Shown here: positions 7,746 through 16,060 of the stretch, in pieces
How positions within the stretch are numbered: the first letter of the stretch is position 1
Layout: the number at the start of each line of letters is the position of its first letter
From: Staphylococcus hsinchuensis
GTDB taxonomy: Bacteria; Bacillota; Bacilli; Staphylococcales; Staphylococcaceae
Direction of reading: 5' to 3'
Assembly (NCBI RefSeq): GCF_038789205.1
Contig: NZ_CP128355.1
Span: forward strand, 496,001-560,000
DNA length: 64,000 nucleotides
Translations under genes and position numbers: made by a program
The notes under the pieces: generated by a model
Seen by the model: the letters and a program-made list of their open reading frames with translations, nothing else
The model's database searches: none
Told to the model about the DNA's origin: nothing

Positions 7746-8503
7746 GATTTAAATCACTACTTTTAAAAAAACTTTATCACAAGAACTATTTAAATTTTAA
7801 ATACTCTTATTGCAATTTTAAGATACTTTTTAGAGCATTTAGAAATATTTATAGAATAATAAAAAAGTTAAAAAGTAATAGGATTAATAGGATTTGGGTA
7901 AAAAAATCAATCCTATTTATAGGATTGACGTCGACTGAAGCCTATGAAATCAACAAAAATAATAGTATTAAGACAATTTAAAGTGGTCTTGTAACAATTG
8001 TAAATAGTATGCAATATTAGAGGTTATAGTATCGATCAATTCTTATTTAATATTAACTATAAGTATTGTTATATCAGCGTTTATGATAATTTTAAAAAGA
8101 ACACTTAATCAAGACGAACATAAGATAATCCTTCAGCTATGCTGAATACCACCTAAAGTGGTACTGGATTTCCTTATGCTCTTATTTTTTATTCTGCTTT
8201 TAGCATAAAAAATAATTGATTAGTAATAAAGTCAAAGTGAATAACGAGATTTTATTACAATCAAACAGTACTAAATACGAGAAAATTAGTATTTAGTACT
8301 TCTATTTAGCTGCTCATCAGCAAATAGATGTATAGAAAATGTGACGCTAATAGGAACATTAGATATACTTTTATAATTTAAATAGTTCCTTTTTAGTTTT
8401 TAAATTATAAAAATAGTGTTACTTAATTCATTAAGTAACACTGGTATTATCTTTTAGATTTATTCATTAAAAAAAGAGGAAACTAAAAAAAGAACCCTAT
8501 GCA
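7746..8503. other. Gene-poor, hairpin-rich intergenic region
   Basis: No convincing gene. Structures seen: a nested hairpin at about 8119-8180 (outer arms CATAAG and CTTATG, inner GCTATGCTGAA and ACCAC/GTGGT); a 12-bp-arm perfect hairpin AGTACTAAATAC with GTATTTAGTACT (about 8269-8301); a stem CTATTT..GCTG / CAGC..AAATAG directly after it; and AGTGTTACTTA with AAGTAACACT (about 8414-8441). This looks like plasmid control or untranslated RNA sequence. Confidence 0.5.
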
Positions 8504-8746
8504 TTAAGCACAAAGTTCTTTTACTGCATTTCTTAAATCTAATAAAGATAGATCTTTAATATCTTTATTGAACGTAATAATTTTTTGTCCAAATTCTCCC
8601 TCTAATTCAACTTGTGAATAATCTGTATTCCAAACACCTTCACCTTTATCATTAATTTCAAAGTTATAAATATCAAATGTTCTATAATTTAAATCTGCTT
8701 CTTCTAAATAATAATTTAAAATATTTCCTACTTGTAATTCACTCAT
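8504..8746 (-). CDS. 80-aa acidic protein, paralogue A, unknown
   Basis: Starts at ATG 8746 (AAGGTGATTACA upstream); a longer frame to 8824 lacks a ribosome site. It is 80 aa and acidic. Its C-terminus (KDLSLLDLRNAVKELCA) is clearly related to that of the next gene (KDLSVSDLKDAAKQICA), also exactly 80 aa. The C-terminal Cys-Ala is shared. No family recognised. A perfect palindrome sits 42 bases upstream. Confidence 0.72.
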   Translation of the reverse strand: MSELQVGNILNYYLEEADLNYRTFDIYNFEINDKGEGVWNTDYSQVELEGEFGQKIITFNKDIKDLSLLDLRNAVKELCA

Positions 8747-8787
8747 TGTAATCACCTTATCCTTTTTTATTATTTTATTATTTACTA

Positions 8788-8809
8788 AGTGATAGCTACT
8801 GCTATCACT
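8788..8809 (-). promoter_or_regulatory. Palindrome upstream of paralogue A
   Basis: Perfect 9-bp arms AGTGATAGC and GCTATCACT around TACT. The same arms recur upstream of the sister gene at 9165-9186, inside about 40 bp of near-identical sequence. It could be an operator or a 5'-leader hairpin. Confidence 0.7.
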
Positions 8810-8878
8810 ATTAATTAATTTCATTTTAACTATTACAAAAAAGAGGGAACTATGTAATTACACATAGTTCCCTTTTTA

Positions 8879-9121
8879 TTAGGCACAAATTTGTTTAGCT
8901 GCATCTTTTAAGTCACTTACTGATAAATCTTTTTGATTTTTATTAATCAAAATGTCTTTCATGTTTACTGCACTACCTTCATAATTTTCGATAACTGATA
9001 CATTAAATTCGTTACTGCTATCGAAGTCATATAAATCAATTACTTCATATTCATACGCATTATTAGTATTAAATTGTTCAACGAAATACCCTAGTACATT
9101 TTTAATATTATTATTATTCAT
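8879..9121 (-). CDS. 80-aa acidic protein, paralogue B, unknown
   Basis: ATG at 9121 after AAGGATGATCTAT. 80 aa, acidic, Asn-rich at the start (MNNNNIKNVLGYFVEQF). It shares length, the central IDLYDFD/DIYNF-type pattern and the C-terminal motif with paralogue A, so the two arose by tandem duplication. Like its sister it has a palindrome 44 bases upstream. No function can be assigned. Confidence 0.72.
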   Translation of the reverse strand: MNNNNIKNVLGYFVEQFNTNNAYEYEVIDLYDFDSSNEFNVSVIENYEGSAVNMKDILINKNQKDLSVSDLKDAAKQICA

Positions 9122-9164
9122 ATAGATCATCCTTTTCGTTTTTATTTTGTTTTATTATTTACTA

Positions 9165-9186
9165 AGTGATAGCTTCTGCTATCACT
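9165..9186 (-). promoter_or_regulatory. Palindrome upstream of paralogue B
   Basis: Arms AGTGATAGC and GCTATCACT around TTCT. It differs from the copy at 8788 only in the spacer, and the bases on both sides are also conserved. Confidence 0.7.
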
Positions 9187-9286
9187 ATTAATTATTTTAT
9201 TTTGAGTATTACAGAAATAATATTATTATACAAATCATTGATTGAATAATTTGATTTTAAAAAAAGAGAGAACTAAAATGTCCTCT

Positions 9287-9646
9287 CTAATATTCATCAA
9301 TTGATCTCATGTTTGAAATTACATTCGATTTAAACTCTACACCTTTATAGAAATTAAAACCACTTTGTATTTCACCAACGAAAGTGTTATCTTCAATCAA
9401 ATTATTATCTTCCAACCATTGAAGTATAAAAACATAATCAAATCCATCAATATGATTTACCAATGCTTCATTTGTATTTGTATCTTCTAATACTTCACCA
9501 AAAAACATTGCTTCTGGAATATTCACTGTTAAACTACACATAATTTCTTTTGTAGCACAATCTAACATATTAATTGCTAATCTACCATTTGTATAATTAC
9601 CTTTTACTAACTCAACATTTAAATTTCCAAATTCTTTTTTTACCAT
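9287..9646 (-). CDS. DUF4313-like plasmid protein
   Basis: 119 aa from ATG 9646 (TAGGAGTGATCAAA). The text FGNLNVELVKGNYTNGRLAI and the length resemble DUF4313 proteins of Gram-positive conjugative plasmids and islands; their function is unknown to me. No signal peptide or membrane segment. First of a run of small minus-strand genes with good ribosome sites, suggesting an operon read from about 10.8 kb to 9.3 kb. Confidence 0.6.
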   Translation of the reverse strand: MVKKEFGNLNVELVKGNYTNGRLAINMLDCATKEIMCSLTVNIPEAMFFGEVLEDTNTNEALVNHIDGFDYVFILQWLEDNNLIEDNTFVGEIQSGFNFYKGVEFKSNVISNMRSIDEY

Positions 9647-9681
9647 TTTGATCACTCCTATTTTTATTAATATACTTATAA

Positions 9682-9933
9682 TTAATAGAATGAATTTTCT
9701 AATTCAGATAACTCATCAAGCGACATATTGATTTCATGTTTAATAAAATTTTCAATTTGTTGTTCTGTTATTTCTGTTAATCTTATAGTAGTAAAAATCA
9801 TTGTTGTTAGTTCAACGATACATCCAAATATATCGACATCGAAATCATCGTTTGAAAAGTTTTGTTCTTTGATAATTTCTAATTTATCACTGACCATACT
9901 TTTAAATTGACTATATTGATTTTCTTTTGTCAT
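9682..9933 (-). CDS. Small acidic protein, unknown
   Basis: 83 aa from ATG 9933 with AAAGGAGACATTAAT upstream; this excludes 12 further in-frame codons lacking a site. Soluble, acidic and mostly helical by composition (ends MSLDELSELENSFY). It lies 13 bp after the next upstream gene, so the two are cotranscribed. Confidence 0.65.
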   Translation of the reverse strand: MTKENQYSQFKSMVSDKLEIIKEQNFSNDDFDVDIFGCIVELTTMIFTTIRLTEITEQQIENFIKHEINMSLDELSELENSFY

Positions 9934-9946
9934 ATTAATGTCTCCT

Positions 9947-10303
9947 TTATAATGTTTGTAAAGTAACAATAAAATTATTCTTCGTTATAACTCCATAACC
10001 ATCGAGTACCGACTCCACAAAATCATTCATAGTTTCGCAAAATTCAAACTCATCAATTAAACCAAAAGTGGATAGTTCTAAATATTCAAAGTTATCTTTC
10101 AAGTATTTGCTTCTGCTAGGTTCGATTAATAAATTTTCTAAAAATGATTGTTTTGAATCATTATCTAATCCATAGATACCATCATATAAACTAAGTAATG
10201 TTCGTTGGATATTTTCAAAATCTTCTTCATACCATTGATCTTTTTCGACGTTGGCTGTTTGGAACCCTATATCTTTAATTTCTTCTTTTAATGTTTGATT
10301 CAT
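9947..10303 (-). CDS. Acidic protein of plasmid cluster, unknown
   Basis: 118 aa from ATG 10303, preceded by TGGAGTGAATAAA. Soluble and acidic, with no recognised domain. The translation ends about 13 bp before the start of the 83-aa gene, which places both in one operon. It has the small, acidic character of plasmid defence or anti-defence accessory genes, but I see no motif that supports such a role. Confidence 0.65.
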   Translation of the reverse strand: MNQTLKEEIKDIGFQTANVEKDQWYEEDFENIQRTLLSLYDGIYGLDNDSKQSFLENLLIEPSRSKYLKDNFEYLELSTFGLIDEFEFCETMNDFVESVLDGYGVITKNNFIVTLQTL

Positions 10304-10378
10304 TTTATTCACTCCATTTTTTAATTATATTATTAAAAAGAAACGTTTATGATTAATAAACGTTTCTTTTAAATGTTA

Positions 10379-10774
10379 TTACCAACATGTAGACATTTCA
10401 TAGTCTGCTGTTTCTTGATAATCTTTTTCTAAACTTTGAACTTTGATAATGCCATTAGTTAGTTTTTGATGAACATTCAAAACAGTTTCCCAAAGAATTT
10501 CTGATTTCATATCAGCTGCTTGGTACTTGATACTATCTAAAAGCTTCAAAGCATCATAACCAGTTAACAATTCTAACTCATCATACTTAAAACCTTTGTA
10601 CATTTGAATATCAGCAGGATTATTTTCTTTATATCTTGCATTTACACTGATTATTTCAAATTGATATAAATTAAATATAATATTATCTGTTAGCTCTGAA
10701 TCTAATTTTATTTCTTCTTTGAAAAATTTACCTAACTTATTAAATTCTTTTTCTGTATGAACAAAACTACTCAT
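10379..10774 (-). CDS. 131-aa soluble protein, unknown
   Basis: ATG at 10774 after AGAGGATATTTGTT. 131 aa, acidic and helical, ending in MSTCW. A short hairpin (AAACGTTTAT / ATAAACGTTT, about 10341-10370) separates it from the genes downstream, so it may be a separate or attenuated unit. No family recognised. Confidence 0.65.
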   Translation of the reverse strand: MSSFVHTEKEFNKLGKFFKEEIKLDSELTDNIIFNLYQFEIISVNARYKENNPADIQMYKGFKYDELELLTGYDALKLLDSIKYQAADMKSEILWETVLNVHQKLTNGIIKVQSLEKDYQETADYEMSTCW

Positions 10775-10886
10775 AACAAATATCCTCTTTTCTTTTGCTT
10801 TTTTAATTTTTTCTATATTGCTTCACATGTTTATGCCCTGATCTATAATTATCACCTTTCTTTTTAGTGAAATATTTTGTAAATTA

Positions 10887-11039
10887 CTAATTGGTTGATT
10901 TATCAACCATAATTTTATGTTTATTATTATGCTTAAGATATATATTAAATAATGGTTTTAATAATACTTCGTAAAAAATTTCAAATGTTACTGAAATCAT
11001 AAAAATTATGAAAGTTAAGGTGAACATAATTGCTAACAT
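10887..11039 (-). CDS. 50-aa membrane peptide, unknown
   Basis: ATG at 11039 follows AAGGAGTGTTATACGTTT, a rather long gap; the frame itself is open to 11078. One long hydrophobic segment (MLAIMFTLTFIIFMISVTF) and a basic C-terminal tail (KHNNKHKIMVDK), so N-in/C-in or single pass. Small membrane peptides of this type are common on staphylococcal plasmids; the role is unknown. Confidence 0.5.
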   Translation of the reverse strand: MLAIMFTLTFIIFMISVTFEIFYEVLLKPLFNIYLKHNNKHKIMVDKSTN

Positions 11040-11119
11040 AAACGTATAACACTCCTTAGTTTTTAATTTTCGATGCAATGTAATCCATTTCTCAGCGTCT
11101 TAATTTAAACAAATAAAAA

Positions 11120-11147
11120 AGTATTCTCTTTAAATAAGAGAATACTT
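11120..11147 (-). terminator. Hairpin terminator after the 250-aa membrane gene
   Basis: AGTATTCTCTT pairs with AAGAGAATACTT around a short loop. It lies directly downstream of the stop at 11151, with an A-rich run on plus (T-rich on minus) beyond it. Confidence 0.7.
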
Positions 11148-11150
11148 AGA

Positions 11151-11900
11151 TTACTTTTTATAGTATTTATTCATTTGTTTCTTATATTCATTATGGTGTC
11201 TTTCTACTAATTTCATTGTTAATGGTATAATTCCATCAAATATTTTAATATCTGAATGAATTATAAAACTGTTTATGATTACAGATAAAGACAATATGCT
11301 TATACTTACATACCACGTATTAAAATGAGTTCCGTTTAAATTATAAATAGCTATTAGTGAACCTAATGGTATAACATGCCAACTTATAATTGAAAACCAT
11401 CTGTAATTCCTAGTTTGCTTTGATTCCTTTTTATATTTTAGGCTTTCTATATATTTTAATTTACCATCTATTTTAAAGTTCCCATCCTCAACTCTATTAC
11501 TAATAATGGTTAATTGCTCATCAAAGACCTTTTGTATATGCTCACTATGATTTTTTGCATTCATACTATTTGCTGCAATAGAGTAAGCATGTTTGGATTT
11601 ATAGTATAGTTTTATCATTAAGCTTGCTAAAGCAGCATATGATAAAATCACTAAGACTAAAATTGTGAAAGCATTTATGATATCTGTATCATTATTCGAT
11701 ATCTTTATATGTGCGAGTAGCATGATGAATACTAACAGTATGATAGAACTAATAAGTGTAAATATCGATAATGTAAAGCTGCGTGTTATTAGCTTTACAT
11801 TATCTTTCCCTATAAAAACTTTGCTTATTAATTTAATGCAATATGGTAATAATATACCTATTACTGGACTTAACTTTATTAATATTTCTATAATAGACAT
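11151..11900 (-). CDS. Multi-pass membrane protein, unknown
   Basis: 249 aa from ATG 11900 (AGGTGGATTATTG). About five membrane segments: three in residues 5-105, then a soluble charged stretch (about 115-165, with HSEHIQKVFDEQLTIISNRVEDG), then two more (about 168-215), and a basic His/Lys tail. A membrane anchor with a cytosolic helical insert recalls small accessory effector or immunity proteins, but I find no diagnostic motif. It ends the island before IS431. Confidence 0.6.
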   Translation of the reverse strand: MSIIEILIKLSPVIGILLPYCIKLISKVFIGKDNVKLITRSFTLSIFTLISSIILLVFIMLLAHIKISNNDTDIINAFTILVLVILSYAALASLMIKLYYKSKHAYSIAANSMNAKNHSEHIQKVFDEQLTIISNRVEDGNFKIDGKLKYIESLKYKKESKQTRNYRWFSIISWHVIPLGSLIAIYNLNGTHFNTWYVSISILSLSVIINSFIIHSDIKIFDGIIPLTMKLVERHHNEYKKQMNKYYKK

Positions 11901-11956
11901 CAATAATCCACCTGACTTCTAAATTTTATTTATCAAATTCTCTATTTAAAATATAA

Positions 11957-12746
11957 GGTTCTGTTGCAAAGTAAAAAAATATAGCTAACCACTAATATAT
12001 CATGTCAGTGTTCGTTTAACTTGCTAGCATGATGCTAATTTCGTGGCATGGCGAAAATCCGTAGATCTGAAGAGACCTGCGGTTCTTTTTATATAGAGCG
12101 TAAATACATTCAATACCTTTTAAAGTATTCTTTGCCGTATTGATACTTTGATATCTTGTCTTTCTTACTTTAATATGACGGTGATCTTGCTCAATGAGAT
12201 TATTCAGATATTTCGATGTATAATGACAGTCAGGTTTAAGTTTAAAAGCTTTAATGACTTTAGCCATTGCTACCTTCGTTGAAGGTGCCTGATCTGTAAT
12301 TACCTTTTGAGGTTTACCAAATTGTTTAATGAGACGTTTGATAAATGCATATGCCGAATGATTATCTCGTTGCTTACGCAACCAAATATCTAATGTATGT
12401 CCCTCTGCATCAATGGCACGATATAAATAGTTCCATTTTCCTTTTATTTTGATGTACGTCTCATCAATACGCCATTTGTAATAAGCTTTTTTATGCTTTT
12501 TCTTCCAAATTTGATATAAAATTGGAGCATATTCTTGAACCCAACGGTAGACCGTTGAATGATGAACGTTTACACCACGTTCCCTTAACATTTCAGATAT
12601 ATCACGATAACTCAATGCATATCTTAGATAGTAGCCAACGGCTACAGTGATAACATCCTTGTTAAATTGTTTATATCTGAAATAGTTCATACAGAAGACT
12701 CCTTTTTGTTAAAATTATACTATAAATTCAACTTTGCAACAGAACC
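11957..12746 (-). mobile_element. IS431/IS257 (complete, 790 bp)
   Basis: Ends GGTTCTGTTGCAAAGT and its complement; one transposase. The flanks AAATATAA and TGATTGTG are not an 8-bp duplication, so recombination or adjacent deletion occurred. It marks the right border of the acquired island. Near-identical to 47116-47905 and in the same orientation. Confidence 0.95.
12016..12690 (-). CDS. tnp: IS431 transposase
   Basis: 224 aa, the usual IS6-family length. An N-terminal helix-turn-helix region (RDISEMLRERGVNVHHSTVYRW) precedes the DDE catalytic core, seen as DETYIK, TDQAPS and EQDHRHIK. It carries out replicative transposition or cointegrate formation. Its protein is identical to the one at 47175-47849 and probably intact. 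It could act in trans on the 148-bp mini elements, which share its terminal repeat. Confidence 0.96.
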   Translation of the reverse strand: MNYFRYKQFNKDVITVAVGYYLRYALSYRDISEMLRERGVNVHHSTVYRWVQEYAPILYQIWKKKHKKAYYKWRIDETYIKIKGKWNYLYRAIDAEGHTLDIWLRKQRDNHSAYAFIKRLIKQFGKPQKVITDQAPSTKVAMAKVIKAFKLKPDCHYTSKYLNNLIEQDHRHIKVRKTRYQSINTAKNTLKGIECIYALYKKNRRSLQIYGFSPCHEISIMLAS

Positions 12747-13128
12747 TGATTGTGCATATTCTTATTGGTAGGTTGGGTAAATAATTTATAAGATGAATCG
12801 AACTAAATTAACTTTCAAAGATTTTCCATTTATAAAAGGTGAAAGTCTAGGAATAATAAAATGAATATTCGTTCAAATCAGATATGTGTGAATACTTTAT
12901 TTCACATGTGTTACAGTATTTTTTGTCAATTAAAATAAATCTAAAGGTGCATGCCAGTCTTCAGCCGTCGAAAGTAGTCGTGTAATATGCATTGAATGAT
13001 GTAATTCTGGTGTAATGAAGTAGGTGTTTTTTTTATTTCGCTGTAACCTACGCCCTATTCTCGAATGTTACAGTAGTAATTAGCAAATTAATCAAAAAAC
13101 AATTTACCTTATTAGGAGGACTTATATA
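12747..13128 (+). other. sceD upstream region
   Basis: No gene seen. Contains the WalR-type site at 13000-13016, a further TGTAAT at 12981, and the sceD leader with TTAGGAGGACTTATATA before the ATG. Confidence 0.6.
13000..13016 (+). promoter_or_regulatory. WalR binding site of sceD
   Basis: TGTAAT, five bases (TCTGG), TGTAAT: a perfect match to the WalR (YycF) consensus. sceD is a known member of the WalKR cell-wall regulon in S. aureus. Confidence 0.75.
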
Positions 13129-13824
13129 ATGAAAAAAACATTAATTACTTCAACATTAGCATTAGGATTAGGCGCTACAGGAATTGCAGCAGGACATTCA
13201 GCAGACGCAGCAGAACAAAATGTAGATAAAGCTGAATTAGCGAATACAGCTCAACATAACCCAGAAAAATTAAACAAAGCACCTTTACATGAAGGTTCTT
13301 ATAACTATAACTTTAACTATGACAAATTAAACTATGACTTTGAATCAGATGGCACATATTGGTCATGGAGTTATGGCCCAGGTTCAGCAAACCATGGTGA
13401 CCAAACTTCTCACCAATCACAACAACAAACTAAACAAGCTTCAGCTGAACAATCACCACAACAAGAAGCACCAAAACAATCAACAACGCAACAACCTAAA
13501 CAAGAAACTACACAACAACCAAACCAAGAAGCACAACAAACTTCAAGCAAATCATCATCAAACGAAGCTTCTTCAGGTTCATCAGTACAAGTTAACGATC
13601 ACTTAAAACAAATCGCTCAACGTGAATCAGGTGGCGATACTCACGCTGTTAACCCATCTACGGGTGCAGCAGGTAAATATCAATTCCTACAAAGCACTTG
13701 GGATTCAGTAGCACCTGATGAATACAAAGGTGTTTCACCAACTAAAGCTCCAGAGTCAGTACAAGACCAAGCAGCAATGGATCTTTACAACACAGCTGGC
13801 CCTTCACAATGGGTAACTGCATAA
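13129..13824 (+). CDS. sceD: Secreted lytic transglycosylase SceD
   Basis: 231 aa; ATG after TTAGGAGGACTTATATA. A signal peptide ends at about residue 27 (GHSADA-A). The N-terminal region [14 protein letters not shown], a Gln/Thr-rich linker (about 85-150), and a C-terminal transglycosylase-like domain starting at [21 protein letters not shown] fit SceD/IsaA-type enzymes. The catalytic Glu is probably that in RESGGD. It cleaves peptidoglycan during growth and cell separation. Length matches SceD. A WalR site lies 110 bp upstream and a strong terminator follows. Confidence 0.93.
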   Translation: MKKTLITSTLALGLGATGIAAGHSADAAEQNVDKAELANTAQHNPEKLNKAPLHEGSYNYNFNYDKLNYDFESDGTYWSWSYGPGSANHGDQTSHQSQQQTKQASAEQSPQQEAPKQSTTQQPKQETTQQPNQEAQQTSSKSSSNEASSGSSVQVNDHLKQIAQRESGGDTHAVNPSTGAAGKYQFLQSTWDSVAPDEYKGVSPTKAPESVQDQAAMDLYNTAGPSQWVTA

Positions 13825-13844
13825 TTCAATTAATCATGTAATTT

Positions 13845-13885
13845 AAAAAAGCCGATGAAGTCAGTGACTTCATCGGCTTCTTCTA
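13845..13885. terminator. Bidirectional terminator between sceD and the MaoC-like gene
   Basis: Perfect stem GCCGATGAAGTCA / TGACTTCATCGGC (13851-13877) with an A-run before and a T-rich stretch after. It serves the two convergent genes. Confidence 0.9.
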
Positions 13886-13887
13886 TA

Positions 13888-14313
13888 TTATTTAGCGATA
13901 ATCGTTGCTAAATCCCCTTTAAATACGAGTTGATCATGATGATTATAGGTGGACATGCGTATTGTGAGTAAACCGCTCTCTTTTTTTGTTGATTTTTTAT
14001 CAATTACTTCGACAACGACGTATATTGTGTCGTTAGGGAACACAGGTTTAGTAAATTTCACGTTATCCATGCGTGTACCTGCAATAATATCTTCTCCATA
14101 ATTTTCCGTTTCAACCCACAACTTAAACGACAAAGATAATGTTTGAAACCCAGAAGCTATAATACCTCCAAATTGTCCTTGTTCTGCCTTCTCTTTATCA
14201 ATATGCATATACTGTGGATCATAAAATGTCGCAAATTGCATGATATCTTCTTCGGTAATGTGATATGTATTTGTTTTAAAAGTATCGCCGACATTAAATG
14301 CGTCAAATTTCAT
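13888..14313 (-). CDS. MaoC-like (hotdog) dehydratase domain protein
   Basis: 141 aa from ATG 14313; an in-frame GTG 12 bases further out lacks a site. A single hotdog domain with the MaoC pattern: ITEEDIMQFATFYDPQYMHIDKEKA near the start, FGGIIASGFQTLSLSFKL (hydratase motif region, about 50-70) and VKFTKPVFPNDTIYVVVEV. Such proteins hydrate enoyl-CoA or related thioesters; the substrate is unknown. Monocistronic by layout, convergent with sceD. Confidence 0.85.
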   Translation of the reverse strand: MKFDAFNVGDTFKTNTYHITEEDIMQFATFYDPQYMHIDKEKAEQGQFGGIIASGFQTLSLSFKLWVETENYGEDIIAGTRMDNVKFTKPVFPNDTIYVVVEVIDKKSTKKESGLLTIRMSTYNHHDQLVFKGDLATIIAK

Positions 14314-14430
14314 ATATGTAATCACTTCTTTTCTATATATATTATGTATTTAAAACAACTACACCCATATATATTATAAAACCAATTTGTTCAAAAAATC
14401 ATGAGGGATGTTTTTATTTTTAAAAACTAA

Positions 14431-14480
14431 TTGACCAAAATGGTCAAAAGGTGTAATCTGTAATTGACCAAACTGGTCAC
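14431..14480 (+). promoter_or_regulatory. Two TetR-type operators
   Basis: Near-palindromes TTGACCAAAATGGTCAA (14431-14447) and TTGACCAAACTGGTCAC (14464-14480), 33 bp apart, directly upstream of the TetR gene. This implies autorepression of the whole exporter operon. Confidence 0.85.
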
Positions 14481-14502
14481 ATTATATATGGAGGCACTCA
14501 TA

Positions 14503-15126
14503 ATGACTCATTCAAAATTCGAAAATTTAACTACCACTAAAAAAACAATAATTATTAACGCCGCTATTAAAACGTTCGAAAAGAACGGGTTTGATAAAGC
14601 GTCGACAAATGAAATCGTAAAACAGGCCAACATTTCAAAAGGTTCTTTGTTCAATTACTTTAATAATAAAAAAGACCTATTTCTCTATTTAATAGATTAT
14701 AGTGTGCAAATATTAGAAGAAATGTATGAAAAAATCGATCTGAACGAAACGGATTTATTTAAAAGGATTGAAAATGTTGGCTTTCAAAAGTTAAAAGTTC
14801 AAAAAACACACCCTGAGATATTTGATTTTCTAAAATCTACAGTTAATGAGACATCAATAGAAGTGAAACCAATGATTGAAAGTAAATTATCTACTTTATA
14901 TGAGCATGGGATGCAAAAGATATATTCCAATATAGATTATTCAAAGTTTCGTGATGATATAGATATAGAAAAAGCAACAGAAATACTAAATTGGACAATG
15001 TTAGGTTCTGGAGACAAAGCGATGCAACAAATAGAAACTTTTGAAGATATATCCCAATTTGGTGATCAATATTTAAAGGAATGGAACGCATACGCCCAAA
15101 TATTAAAACGTGCATTTTATAAATAG
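14503..15126 (+). CDS. TetR-family repressor of the exporter operon
   Basis: 207 aa from ATG 14503, after ATGGAGGCACTCATA; the frame is open upstream to 14464 without a site. The N-terminal HTH is typical (AAIKTFEKNGFDKASTNEIVKQANISKGSLFNYF, residues about 17-50). The C-terminal ligand domain is variable and no ligand can be named. Two operators precede it. It is followed after 29 bp by the ABC exporter genes, so it is very likely their local, ligand-released repressor. Confidence 0.9.
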   Translation: MTHSKFENLTTTKKTIIINAAIKTFEKNGFDKASTNEIVKQANISKGSLFNYFNNKKDLFLYLIDYSVQILEEMYEKIDLNETDLFKRIENVGFQKLKVQKTHPEIFDFLKSTVNETSIEVKPMIESKLSTLYEHGMQKIYSNIDYSKFRDDIDIEKATEILNWTMLGSGDKAMQQIETFEDISQFGDQYLKEWNAYAQILKRAFYK

Positions 15127-15155
15127 GTCATTTTAAACAAAGGGAGGTTATGACT

Positions 15156-16037
15156 ATGGAAGAAATTATGAAAGTCAATGGTTTGCACAAGTCTTTTGGT
15201 AAATTTAAAGCGTTGCAAGATGTTTCTTTTTCAATAAATGAGGGGGAAGTCTTAGGGTTTATTGGTCCTAACGGTGCTGGTAAGTCCACAACGTTGCGCA
15301 TTTTATTAGGTTCCATTAAAAAAGACGGAGGGGAGGCTAAAATATTTGGCGAAGATGTTTGGCAACAAAGTATAAAAATTCATAAACGGTTATCTTATGT
15401 TCCAGGTGATATTGCGTTATGGGGTAATTTAACAGGTGGCGAAATTATCGATTTATTTATGAAATTACACGGTAAAGGAAACCAACAAAAACGTGACGAG
15501 CTTATTAAACGATTTGAATTAGATCCTAGAAAAAAAGCAAAAGGCTATTCCAAGGGGAATCGTCAAAAAATCGGTCTTATCGCAGCACTGGCAGTAGATT
15601 CAGATTTATATATTTTTGATGAGCCAACATCTGGTCTTGATCCGTTGATGGAAGTTGTGTTCCAAAAAGAAGTTGAAAAGCTTAAAAAAGCTGGAAAAAC
15701 GATTTTACTATCTTCCCACATTTTAAGCGAGGTAGAACGTTTGGCAGATAGAGTTGCGATTATTAGAGAAGGCAAGGTAATTGAGACGGGCACACTCGAT
15801 GAATTACGTCACTTAACGCGTACTAAAATATTAATCGAAACAGAGGAAGATGTTACGCAATTATCAACTTTACAAGGTGTCAGTGATTTCAGCCAGAGTA
15901 ATAATCAAGCAACCTTTACGGTAGATAAGAAAGATCTTAACCATGTATTTAGTAAAGCGACGCAACTGAATATCAAAAATGTTGAATCAAAACCACCTAC
16001 ACTCGAAGAATTATTTATCCATCATTATGAGAAATAA
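15156..16037 (+). CDS. ABC exporter ATP-binding subunit
   Basis: 293 aa; ATG 15156 chosen because GGAGG lies 8 bases before it, while the in-frame ATG at 15150 is too close. Walker A GPNGAGKST (about 37-45), Walker B LYIFDEPTSGLD and an H-loop (LSSHILSEVE) are present. The signature is YSKGN rather than LSGGQ, as in many ABC-2 drug and antibiotic exporters. The C-terminal extension is typical of DrrA/CcmA-like ATPases. It works with the permease encoded 23 bp downstream. Confidence 0.9.
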   Translation: MEEIMKVNGLHKSFGKFKALQDVSFSINEGEVLGFIGPNGAGKSTTLRILLGSIKKDGGEAKIFGEDVWQQSIKIHKRLSYVPGDIALWGNLTGGEIIDLFMKLHGKGNQQKRDELIKRFELDPRKKAKGYSKGNRQKIGLIAALAVDSDLYIFDEPTSGLDPLMEVVFQKEVEKLKKAGKTILLSSHILSEVERLADRVAIIREGKVIETGTLDELRHLTRTKILIETEEDVTQLSTLQGVSDFSQSNNQATFTVDKKDLNHVFSKATQLNIKNVESKPPTLEELFIHHYEK

Positions 16038-16060
16038 ATGATGAAAGGAGGTCCTCGTTG

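Noticed and set aside
8017..8145. A 43-codon hydrophobic open frame annotated as a toxin gene
   Set aside because: No usable start codon in frame; kept only as a possible relic in the findings.
2415..12754. A classical composite transposon with target duplications around the island
   Set aside because: Flanks of the mini-IS copies and of IS431 at 11957 show no matching 8-bp repeats; recombination or deletion fits better.
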